DNA of 64,000 nucleotides from Chryseobacterium gwangjuense. Its GTDB lineage: Bacteria > Bacteroidota > Bacteroidia > Flavobacteriales > Weeksellaceae. The stretch spans positions 1 to 64,000 of the forward strand of contig NZ_JAJTNP010000004.1 in NCBI RefSeq assembly GCF_021311115.1, read 5' to 3'. The position numbers and the translations under genes were made by a program. Of the stretch, positions 17,249 through 24,031 are shown piece by piece; position 1 is the stretch's first letter; every line of letters begins with the position of its first letter. The notes beneath the pieces were generated by a model. It worked only from the letters and a program-made list of their open reading frames with translations. It did no database searches and had not been told where the DNA came from.

Positions 17249-17935
17249 ATGGACATTAAAAAAGAATTCAGAGACTTCTCTGTAAAGCATTTAGGAAACA
17301 ACGGTTTGGTAACCGATCAGTATATGGGAATGTTTGGTCCAACAAATCTTACTCCATATATTATGGAAGAAAGAAGATTAAACGTAGCTCAGATGGACGT
17401 TTTCTCTCGTTTGATGATGGATAGAATCATCTTCTTAGGAACAGGAATCGATGATCAGGTTGCTAATATTGTAACGGCTCAGCTTCTGTTCTTAGAAAGT
17501 GCAGATCCTTCAAAAGATATTCAGATTTATATCAATTCTCCTGGTGGAAGTGTGTATGCAGGGTTAGGAATTTATGATACCATGCAAATCATTAAGCCGG
17601 ATGTAGCAACAATCTGTACAGGAATTGCGGCTTCAATGGGTGCTGTATTATTGGTTGCTGGTGAAAACGGAAAGCGTTCTGCGCTTAAACATTCAAGAGT
17701 AATGATTCACCAACCTTCCGGAGGTGCTCAAGGAGTGGCTTCTGATATGGAGATTAACTTAAGAGAGATGTTGAAGCTGAAAAAAGAATTGTATGACATC
17801 ATCGCTGAGCATTCAGGACAAACCTATGATTGGGTAGAAAAAGCGTCTGACAGAGATTACTGGATGACTTCTGAAGAAGCAAAAGGCTACGGAATGGTAG
17901 ACGAAGTATTACAGAGATCTAAAGAGAAAAAGTAA
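17249..17935 (+). CDS. clpP: ATP-dependent Clp protease proteolytic subunit ClpP
   Basis: A 228-residue serine protease that forms the tetradecameric chamber of ClpXP or ClpAP and degrades tagged or misfolded proteins. The catalytic triad is S129 in GIAASMGAVLL, H154 in RVMIHQPSGG and D203 in SDRDYWMTSEEA. The N-terminus has about 25 residues before the conserved region, in line with a propeptide. Neither clpX nor tig is next to it. A very strong hairpin follows. Confidence 0.95.
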   Translation: MDIKKEFRDFSVKHLGNNGLVTDQYMGMFGPTNLTPYIMEERRLNVAQMDVFSRLMMDRIIFLGTGIDDQVANIVTAQLLFLESADPSKDIQIYINSPGGSVYAGLGIYDTMQIIKPDVATICTGIAASMGAVLLVAGENGKRSALKHSRVMIHQPSGGAQGVASDMEINLREMLKLKKELYDIIAEHSGQTYDWVEKASDRDYWMTSEEAKGYGMVDEVLQRSKEKK

Positions 17936-17953
17936 TTTCTTTTGAGTTTGAAA

Positions 17954-17998
17954 GATAAAAGACTCGGCGCGCCCAAAGGGCGCGCCGAGTCTTTTATC
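17954..17998. terminator. Strong bidirectional terminator between clpP and the B12 operon
   Basis: A perfect 21-bp inverted repeat (17954-17974 with 17978-17998) with a 3-base loop. The core is very GC-rich and contains GGCGCGCC in both arms. The outer part is A/T-rich, so each strand has a T-run at the end of its stem. It lies 19 bases after clpP and 16 bases after the stop of the convergent T9SS gene. Confidence 0.9.
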
Positions 17999-18013
17999 AT
18001 ATTTTCGATTCGA

Positions 18014-19126
18014 TTATTTTTTAATAATCTTATGCGTTGTAACGGATTGTCCGGTCTTAATTTCAACCAAATAAACTCCCGGCTGTAGGTTTTGAATGTT
18101 AATTTTATGATTTTGGGTGTTCAACACTTTTTGTCCGGAAATAGAGTAGATGTTCACCTCTTTTATATTCTCCTTAGCGTCGATACTGATAAAATCACTT
18201 GCCGGATTCGGATAAATTGCAAATTTCTCTTTTACAGCATTTGAAACACTTAAAGTAGCATTAGCTTCTGTAGGCGTAAAAGGTCTTCTTGTTCCGAAGC
18301 TTAATCCGAACCAATCATTGTTGCTTAAAGTAACAGATGAAAGATCAGGATTGGTTTTCCAGTTGGATAAATTGGTTCCTTTGTAAAGCTTCCAGGTGTT
18401 ACTTCCGCCTGTATTTCCTGACAATGAATTGAAAGAAAGAGACGAAACTTGATTAGAAGCCGAGGTAAAGTTGAATGTGCTTAAATTGTTATCAATTAAT
18501 TGTAAAGCTTGTTCTGCTGTAATTGTTCCGTTGTACTGGATTCCAAACACAAAAGAATTGGCACTTCCGGTAGCGTTATCGGTTCCAAAATCTACAACGA
18601 CCAAACTCTTATTGGTTCCGGTACCGATCCAGTTGGTAATTTGAGAGGCGTTGTACCATAACGAACTGTAAGCCGGAATAGGTGTTGCAGGAGCCTGCAT
18701 CGATGGATTTGAAAATCCGTAAGAGAAACCGTACCATTTACCATCTTGTACACTTCCTCCGATTCCTCCGTTTCCTGAAAATGTTGCAGCCGAACTTCCT
18801 GACCATGTGCTCCACCAATCAGATCCTGAAGTTTGATAGTGCGTATTGAAACCAATAGTATTTAAAAAACCTCCGCCCTGCTGATAGGTAAATTGAGGTT
18901 CTGCAGTTTGAATTTTCTGTAATAAAGTGTTAATCGAAAGAGATTCTCCCGCATTGAATCTTACTCCCCAAGCGTAGGATCTGTCATCGGTTCCATCTTT
19001 AAAATCAACAACAACATAGGCAGTTTGAGTTCCACTTCCTATGAAAAATTTAACATCGTTTGCCGTAAATTGTGCCCAATACAGAGCAACGATAAAGATA
19101 AATGTAAAACTTAATATTTTTTTCAT
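18014..19126 (-). CDS. T9SS-secreted protein with a duplicated domain, B12-riboswitch operon
   Basis: A 370-residue protein of a family that I cannot name. It has a signal peptide (about 1-18). Two copies of one domain follow: copy 1 (about 25-150) contains GSGTQTAYVVVDF and ends DGKWYGFSYGFSN; copy 2 (about 162-285) contains GTGTNKSLVVVDF and ends NNDWFGLSFGTRR. A type A T9SS sorting tail (FAIYPNPASDFISI to VTTHKIIKK, about 302-370) directs it across the outer membrane. It starts 6 bases after the stop of the BtuG-like gene and shares its cobalamin riboswitch. By position it may bind corrinoids or help present them at the surface; this is inference. Confidence 0.75.
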   Translation of the reverse strand: MKKILSFTFIFIVALYWAQFTANDVKFFIGSGTQTAYVVVDFKDGTDDRSYAWGVRFNAGESLSINTLLQKIQTAEPQFTYQQGGGFLNTIGFNTHYQTSGSDWWSTWSGSSAATFSGNGGIGGSVQDGKWYGFSYGFSNPSMQAPATPIPAYSSLWYNASQITNWIGTGTNKSLVVVDFGTDNATGSANSFVFGIQYNGTITAEQALQLIDNNLSTFNFTSASNQVSSLSFNSLSGNTGGSNTWKLYKGTNLSNWKTNPDLSSVTLSNNDWFGLSFGTRRPFTPTEANATLSVSNAVKEKFAIYPNPASDFISIDAKENIKEVNIYSISGQKVLNTQNHKINIQNLQPGVYLVEIKTGQSVTTHKIIKK

Positions 19127-19132
19127 GTCAGA

Positions 19133-20407
19133 TTATTTGATGATCAGTTTTTCAGTGAAGGTGTTGTTCTTATCAGTGATTTTTACCACATAAATTCCTT
19201 TAGATAGATTATTTACATCAACTCCGCTCTGTGTATAATCTGTAGTCATCATAAGTCTTCCGCTAAGGTCATAAATTTGAACCTTACCTGATTTTAAGCC
19301 TTGTACAAAGAATTTGTCGCTTGCAGGATTCGGATATAATGATAATTTAGACGGTTTTGTGTTTTCGGAAGTTGATAAAGAAGAAGTATTGTAAGCGATA
19401 ACTTGATTAGGCAACATACTTACCGTAAAAGTATTCTGTAAAGTTCCCTGTAAATTGAAAGCATAAATTTTCCCCGGAGCAATATATCCTTGAGGATCGG
19501 CTACGTAAATTTTATCATTAACGACATTAAAGCCATAAGCGGTTCCGTAGCTTGTAACAGTAATCGGAGTGGTTGCAATCGGAGTTGTAGAAAAAGAAGG
19601 TGCAGCAATAGAAGTTTTGTAAATCGAGGCATCCTTTATATAGTAAATATTGGTTCCGTCCGTATCCATATAAGCAGGTTTGGTTCCCGCAGGAAATGGA
19701 GTACTGGAAACAACACTTTGTGTGATCGTATTATAAACCGTAAACGTTCCAAAAGATGTTGCAGTGTATGGATTTCCTGAACTCATGATGTAAAGAAGAT
19801 GGTCTTTTTCAAAAATACTGTGAGGAAAATCTCCCACATTAATCTGAGATTCTACCGTGTTGTTAGATGGATTGATGATATCCATGAACTGATTGATTCC
19901 GAATCCTCCTTTCAGAAGCACATACAGTTTGTTGTTTTTGCTGTAGATTTTTTCAGGGCCGCTTCCTACCTGAATATTGGCTTCGTGAGCATACGTATTA
20001 AGATTATAAACGGAAACATAATTGGTTGAAGAGCCTGAACCTCCCCAATTGGTTACATAAAATTTGTTTCCGCTGACAGCGATGTATCTCGGATTGTCAA
20101 GATTGGAAGTAATGGTCGTAATCAGGGAGAAGTCAGATTTATTAATCACCTTGATTTGGTTCGAAATATTTAAAACCACAAAAATTTTATCACCAAAAAT
20201 TTTAATGTCTTGAGCTGTATCACCCAATGCAGCATTGCCGTTATTGGTTTTAAAATAATTGTTGGTGACAATCGATTGATTGTTGATGAGTGATATTTCA
20301 GCATTGTTGCTTCCTGCACCACCTTCATTGAGTACCAAGACTCCATCGATTTGAGCATTTGCAAAAAAGACGACAAATGCCAGAATAAGAAAATAGATTT
20401 TCTTCAT
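19133..20407 (-). CDS. T9SS-secreted beta-propeller protein, BtuG-like (DUF5074/YncE type)
   Basis: A 424-residue protein. A signal peptide (1-19) is followed by a beta-propeller (about 20-345) with repeated blades such as NLDNPRYIAVSGNKFYVTNW, VSVYNLNTY, VGSGPEKIYSKNNKLYVLL and INVGDFPHSI. The opening LVLNEGGAGSNNAEISLIN, then LGDTAQDIKIFGDKIFVVLN, is the pattern of the DUF5074/YncE-like family that includes BtuG, the surface B12-capture protein of Bacteroides. A T9SS sorting tail (LSLYPNPASDKFFV to FTEKLIIK) replaces the lipoprotein anchor of BtuG. A cobalamin riboswitch precedes it. The likely role is corrinoid capture at the cell surface; no BtuB is encoded nearby. Confidence 0.82.
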   Translation of the reverse strand: MKKIYFLILAFVVFFANAQIDGVLVLNEGGAGSNNAEISLINNQSIVTNNYFKTNNGNAALGDTAQDIKIFGDKIFVVLNISNQIKVINKSDFSLITTITSNLDNPRYIAVSGNKFYVTNWGGSGSSTNYVSVYNLNTYAHEANIQVGSGPEKIYSKNNKLYVLLKGGFGINQFMDIINPSNNTVESQINVGDFPHSIFEKDHLLYIMSSGNPYTATSFGTFTVYNTITQSVVSSTPFPAGTKPAYMDTDGTNIYYIKDASIYKTSIAAPSFSTTPIATTPITVTSYGTAYGFNVVNDKIYVADPQGYIAPGKIYAFNLQGTLQNTFTVSMLPNQVIAYNTSSLSTSENTKPSKLSLYPNPASDKFFVQGLKSGKVQIYDLSGRLMMTTDYTQSGVDVNNLSKGIYVVKITDKNNTFTEKLIIK

Positions 20408-20422
20408 GATAATATATAATTA

Positions 20423-20442
20423 AAGTTTTGTTCCCGAAACTT
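20423..20442 (-). promoter_or_regulatory. Leader hairpin 2, CGGGAACA loop
   Basis: On the minus strand AAGTTT-CGGGAACA-AAACTT forms a perfect 6-bp stem with an 8-base loop, about 15 bases before the start codon. It is a near copy of the hairpin at 20495-20514 with one stem pair swapped from C-G to G-C and one loop base changed. This covariation suggests that the fold matters. Confidence 0.5.
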
Positions 20443-20494
20443 CACCTCAGGGCAAAACAGTCATGAAAAAAATCCTATAGATTTTTACTTCATA

Positions 20495-20514
20495 AACTTT
20501 TATTCCCGAAAGTT
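20495..20514 (-). promoter_or_regulatory. Leader hairpin 1, CGGGAATA loop
   Basis: On the minus strand AACTTT-CGGGAATA-AAAGTT forms a perfect 6-bp stem with an 8-base loop. It lies directly downstream of the cobalamin riboswitch aptamer and may be part of its expression platform. See the sister hairpin at 20423-20442. Confidence 0.5.
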
Positions 20515-20523
20515 GAAATTAAT

Positions 20524-20684
20524 CTAAGGCAGGTCTCCTGGCTTGCATCTTATGATCACCTTCCCAAACGTGAAGTTCAGTGGTATTATCGATCACAAGT
20601 TGAATAGCTTACAGTTGCGGGTACAGCTCAAGAATTATTTCTTCACTTGATTCCCTATTAATGAGCGCAATGGCTCAACCTTAA
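20524..20684 (-). promoter_or_regulatory. Cobalamin (B12) riboswitch
   Basis: On the minus strand the leader contains, in order, GGTTGAGCCATTGCGCTC, AATAGGGAATCAAGTGAAG, the B12-box-type core GAGCTGTACCCGCAACTGTA, a variable arm with ACCACTGAACTTCACGTTTG, GGGAAGGTGATC and the 3' hallmark GCCAGGAGACCTGCC. This is the complete consensus of a cobalamin riboswitch aptamer. The start codon of the BtuG-like gene is about 117 bases further on. Ligand binding is expected to switch off expression of the two-gene operon. Boundaries are accurate to a few bases. Confidence 0.95.
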
Positions 20685-20691
20685 ACTTTTG

Positions 20692-20699
20692 CAAATATA
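20692..20699 (-). promoter_or_regulatory. Putative -7 element of the B12-riboswitch transcript
   Basis: The minus strand reads TATATTTG (TAnnTTTG), which would start transcription at about 20685-20688, exactly at the 5' border of the riboswitch aptamer. The -33 box is not clear. Confidence 0.5.
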
Positions 20700-20946
20700 T
20701 TATTAAAATATAGAGTCGTTTTTTTATAATAATGTAGTTTGATTGTAAGTATGGGTGTGTTTTAACTTATAAAAGCTTTTAATTATTAAGAAATTAATAA
20801 AGGAAGTCAGTAGAGTAATGTATTTTCGATGATTTTCTTTCTGAAAAATAATGATGAACAAGAAGTGTTCGGAGAAGATTTTCAGATACAATTAAAACCG
20901 ACAGATAAGTAGAGGAAAGGTGTATAAAAGGAATTATACAAAATAA
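20700..20946. other. Intergenic region between the riboswitch and tpiA
   Basis: AT-rich sequence without a credible reading frame, RNA gene or repeat. It belongs to the 607-base gap 20408-21014, whose other parts are the riboswitch leader and the tpiA terminator. Confidence 0.55.
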
Positions 20947-21004
20947 ATTACATCAAATAAATAACCCTCCAATAGAGTAAGAGAAGCTATCTATTTGATG
21001 TAAT
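20947..21004 (-). terminator. Hairpin downstream of tpiA, probable terminator
   Basis: A 13-bp perfect inverted repeat (20947-20959 with 20992-21004) encloses 32 bases. It begins 10 bases after the tpiA stop codon on the minus strand and is the only terminator candidate for the operon 25842 to 21015. The loop is long and the T-run short. Confidence 0.5.
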
Positions 21005-21014
21005 ATAAAGTTTT

Positions 21015-21776
21015 TTATGAATTAAAACCTTCAATAATCTTAGAGAAATCTTCCAGTTTCAAAGCAGCTCCACCAATAAGACCACCGTCGATATCAGGCT
21101 GAGAGAAAATTTCTTTTGCGTTATCAGGTTTTACAGAACCTCCGTAAAGGATAGATACTTCGTCAGCAACTTCCTGTCCGTATTTTGCAGCAATAATTCC
21201 TCTGATGTGCGCATGAATTTCCTGTGCCTGTTCTGGGGTCGCTGTTTCTCCGGTTCCGATTGCCCAAACTGGTTCGTAAGCAATTACTACTTTTTTAATT
21301 TCTTCTGCAGAAAGGGTGAAAAGAGCAACTTCTGTCTGGTTTTTTACCACTTCAAAATGTTGTCCTGCTTTTCTTTGCTCCAAAGTTTCACCATTACAGT
21401 AAACAGGAATTAAACCTTTGTCCAAAGCTAATTTCACTTTTCTGTTGCAGTGAGAATCTGTTTCACCGTGGTATTGTCTTCTTTCAGAATGTCCGATTAA
21501 AGAACCTGTTGCATCGATAGATTCAAGCATATCTGCAGCGATTTCTCCGGTGTAAGCTCCGCTTTCGTGCTCACTCATATCCTGAGAAAATACTCCGATT
21601 TCATCCTTTTCGAAGATATCTTTTGCCATCATTAAATATAATGCAGGAGGAGCGATCCAAACTTCGCAGTTGGTCGTATTATTGTTCTTATATTCCAGTA
21701 ATTGAGTCATTAATTGTTGAGCATCAATTACATTTTTGTTCATTTTCCAGTTCCCTGCAACTATTTTTCTTCTCAT
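21015..21776 (-). CDS. tpiA: Triosephosphate isomerase
   Basis: A 253-residue glycolytic enzyme that interconverts glyceraldehyde 3-phosphate and dihydroxyacetone phosphate. The active-site residues are all present: K11 in AGNWKMN, H96 in IGHSERRQ and E168 in AYEPVWAIGTG. The phosphate-binding end is ILYGGSVKPDN and GGLIGGAAL. The length is normal. It is the last gene of a same-strand run that starts with the DUF1599 gene. Confidence 0.97.
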   Translation of the reverse strand: MRRKIVAGNWKMNKNVIDAQQLMTQLLEYKNNNTTNCEVWIAPPALYLMMAKDIFEKDEIGVFSQDMSEHESGAYTGEIAADMLESIDATGSLIGHSERRQYHGETDSHCNRKVKLALDKGLIPVYCNGETLEQRKAGQHFEVVKNQTEVALFTLSAEEIKKVVIAYEPVWAIGTGETATPEQAQEIHAHIRGIIAAKYGQEVADEVSILYGGSVKPDNAKEIFSQPDIDGGLIGGAALKLEDFSKIIEGFNS

Positions 21777-21871
21777 AGTTTTTTTATTTTAGATAGTAGA
21801 TTGTTAGAGGTTAGAAGCTATAAGTCATTGTTTTTTAACTAATTTCTATCTTGTAATCTCTAATTTCTCAA

Positions 21872-22222
21872 TTAATTAATATTCCACAAATTTTTTAAAA
21901 GCTTATAGTACGTATGTTCTGCGTCAGTTACCACATGATCTGCTTTGATCAAAGATTTTGCAAATTGTACAAATTTTTCACGCTCATCTTGTGTTGAATC
22001 ATCATGAAAACAACGTGCGTGAAACTCGAAATGATCTTTCCATTCTTCCGGCTGTAAAAGAGCTAATGTTTCCAGCTCGTTGTCAAGATTCATTCTGAAA
22101 GGAAATTCATCCGCCAAATACTGCTGAATAAGCATTCCTTCTTCAGGAGCAAATTCTCCGTCTACAGAGGAAAGTATCATTAGCAGATGGTATCCTGCGA
22201 TAGGTTTATTTGATTTTTGCAT
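21872..22222 (-). CDS. TerB-like small protein
   Basis: A 116-residue helical, acidic protein. The pattern HLLMILSSVDGEFAPEEGMLIQQYL near the start (D-G-E at about 21-23) and LIKADHVVTDAEHTYYKLL near the end resembles the TerB-like fold, whose paired acidic sites may bind metal. Function in this lineage is not established. It lies between the DoxX-like gene and tpiA with gaps of 43 and 95 bases. Confidence 0.7.
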   Translation of the reverse strand: MQKSNKPIAGYHLLMILSSVDGEFAPEEGMLIQQYLADEFPFRMNLDNELETLALLQPEEWKDHFEFHARCFHDDSTQDEREKFVQFAKSLIKADHVVTDAEHTYYKLLKNLWNIN

Positions 22223-22265
22223 TCTTATAATTAAGTTTTAGTGTTTATGTTTTGCCTTGAACAGA

Positions 22266-23375
22266 TTACTTTACATAATCTTTTGCAGGCTGTTTGTCTA
22301 TAATTTTTCCGTTTTGAAGAATCAATACAAAAGGATTGCTTCTTGCAATGGTTTTAATGGCAGTTCCGTCCATCATAGCATTGGGAATGGTTTTGAAGGT
22401 CGTAGCAATCGTAGAAACTCCGTATACCACCTTGGCTCCCTGTGTTTTCACTTTTGCCTCTACCTGCTTTAATAATTCAGGTGAAATCTCTTTAGGAGCA
22501 TATGAAAATACCAAAACAGCTTTTGGAGCATTGATTACTTCCTCAGTAAGCTCAAGACCGGTAGGATCTTCAATTTTAAACTTTACGATTTCAGATTTAT
22601 ACCCTTCTTTGATTAAGACCGATTCGTTTTTGCCTTCTTCAATTTTCCATGGTGAACCTTCTGCCCAATATTTTGTTTCTTTAATATAATCGTCCTGATT
22701 TACCTTTAAAACTTCTCCCGTTTTTTGGTTTTTAAGCGTGTAAAAAGTCTTGTATTCCGACGGATTTTTGTTGATTTTTTGCTTTTCAGCTTTGATATCG
22801 GTTCCTATTTTGTAATCACGGAAATCAATAAGAGGTTCGTGAACAATTCCATGAGCACCCACAAGAATCATTGCAATAGAAAATACTCCCAAAAGAATAT
22901 ATTTAAATTTATTGGAAGGCGCTTTTTCAGAATTGAAGCTGTATGCGTCTTTCTTCTTAAATTCTTTTCTGTATAAGATGAATACGAGAATTAAACCGAC
23001 TAACAGTACAATATCTTTAATGAAGCTTTGCCAAGGAGTGAATTTAATGGCATCTCCAAAACATCCGCAATCGGTTACTACATTGAAGTACGCGGAATAA
23101 AAAGTAAGAAATCCAAAGAAAATACAAAGGGCAATTAATGCTGAAAGTGTAAATTTTAGTTTTAATTTAAGCAAAAGCATAAAACCTAATAAAAGCTCTA
23201 GAACTACCACTATAACAGAGAAAAGCAATGCAAATTTTTCAAAAAATGGCATATTGAAAACAGAAGGGGAGAAGTATTCTTCCATTTTGAAAGAAAAGCC
23301 CACTAAATCAACAGCTTTTACAAAGCCGGAAAGGATGAAAATAATTGCGATAATAAAACGTAACATTGTTTTCAT
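22266..23375 (-). CDS. DoxX/MauE-like membrane protein (BT_3928 type)
   Basis: A 369-residue protein. Residues 1-140 form four membrane helices of the DoxX/MauE type, with ILSGFVKAVDLVGFSFKMEEYF and the cysteine pair CGCFGDAIKFTPWQS. One more helix follows near 160-178, then a periplasmic domain ending with a thioredoxin-like segment (LVFSYAPKEISPELL, ALVLILQNGKI-type end). This architecture is conserved in Bacteroidota beside DUF1599 and tpiA genes and may act in thiol redox at the membrane. Its ATG overlaps the stop of the HNH gene by 4 bases (ATGA). Confidence 0.8.
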   Translation of the reverse strand: MKTMLRFIIAIIFILSGFVKAVDLVGFSFKMEEYFSPSVFNMPFFEKFALLFSVIVVVLELLLGFMLLLKLKLKFTLSALIALCIFFGFLTFYSAYFNVVTDCGCFGDAIKFTPWQSFIKDIVLLVGLILVFILYRKEFKKKDAYSFNSEKAPSNKFKYILLGVFSIAMILVGAHGIVHEPLIDFRDYKIGTDIKAEKQKINKNPSEYKTFYTLKNQKTGEVLKVNQDDYIKETKYWAEGSPWKIEEGKNESVLIKEGYKSEIVKFKIEDPTGLELTEEVINAPKAVLVFSYAPKEISPELLKQVEAKVKTQGAKVVYGVSTIATTFKTIPNAMMDGTAIKTIARSNPFVLILQNGKIIDKQPAKDYVK

Positions 23376-24031
23376 AATTCTAAATTATTTCTTTTTAATA
23401 TTAATCTAAACATAAGTGAAAAAGGAGCATCAGGTTGCATAAAGACTTTAAGCGAGCTCTTGTCCAATTCAGACATTTCATTTTTGTGCGGATTCGATTG
23501 AATTGAAGATAATATCGCTTCCAAAACTTTTCGGTACTCATTTAATTTTGATGACCTTAAAGTATTAAAGATAGCTTTGTCAAGATTATACTTTTTTATG
23601 GTTTTGTCCCCTTTTTCGGTTAAAAATCTTATATGTTCATCTTCAAAGAAAAGATTTTTTTCTATTTCCTCATCAGAATCATGAAAAGGGTTTAATGTTT
23701 CCGAATTTGGAATTACGCTATTAGGTTTTTTCCCTTGATTAGAATCTTTATGTGAAAGAAATAAATTATTCCATTCAAATGTCTTAGTTTTATCTTCAGT
23801 TACTTCTATATAATGATCTACTTGTGCTTCTGATAAGTTAGAAAATTTTACTTCACTGTAAAAACATTTTTGATAACTAATAGTTGAAAGTGCTTGCTTT
23901 ACTTCACTATGTCCATAAGTACTACTGCTATTAGTAGGTCTATCTTTTCCTGAATTAATGAATTTTTCTGTCCAAATAACCTCTTTTTCTTCTAATATAT
24001 GAGGCTTATTTAATCTTGTTAAATGCCTCAT
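23372..24031 (-). CDS. ptuB: PtuB-like HNH nuclease of a Septu-type defence cassette
   Basis: A 219-residue protein that follows the layout of PtuB/TIGR02646-type HNH nucleases. It starts MRHLTRLNKP, has YQKCFYSEVKF (about 53-63), the HNH core QVDHYIEV (D72, H73) with EWNNLFLS (N88-N89) and DSNQGKKPN, then LNPFHDSDEEIEKNLFFED and a helical end. The second Cys of the usual C-x-Y-C and the Cys pair of the usual C-x-x-C-N are replaced by Ser, His or Asp, so the structural zinc knuckle looks lost. The start codon abuts the stop of the ATPase gene with no gap. Nucleic-acid cleavage on phage infection is the role known for the family; it is inferred here. Confidence 0.75.
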   Translation of the reverse strand: MRHLTRLNKPHILEEKEVIWTEKFINSGKDRPTNSSSTYGHSEVKQALSTISYQKCFYSEVKFSNLSEAQVDHYIEVTEDKTKTFEWNNLFLSHKDSNQGKKPNSVIPNSETLNPFHDSDEEIEKNLFFEDEHIRFLTEKGDKTIKKYNLDKAIFNTLRSSKLNEYRKVLEAILSSIQSNPHKNEMSELDKSSLKVFMQPDAPFSLMFRLILKRNNLEL

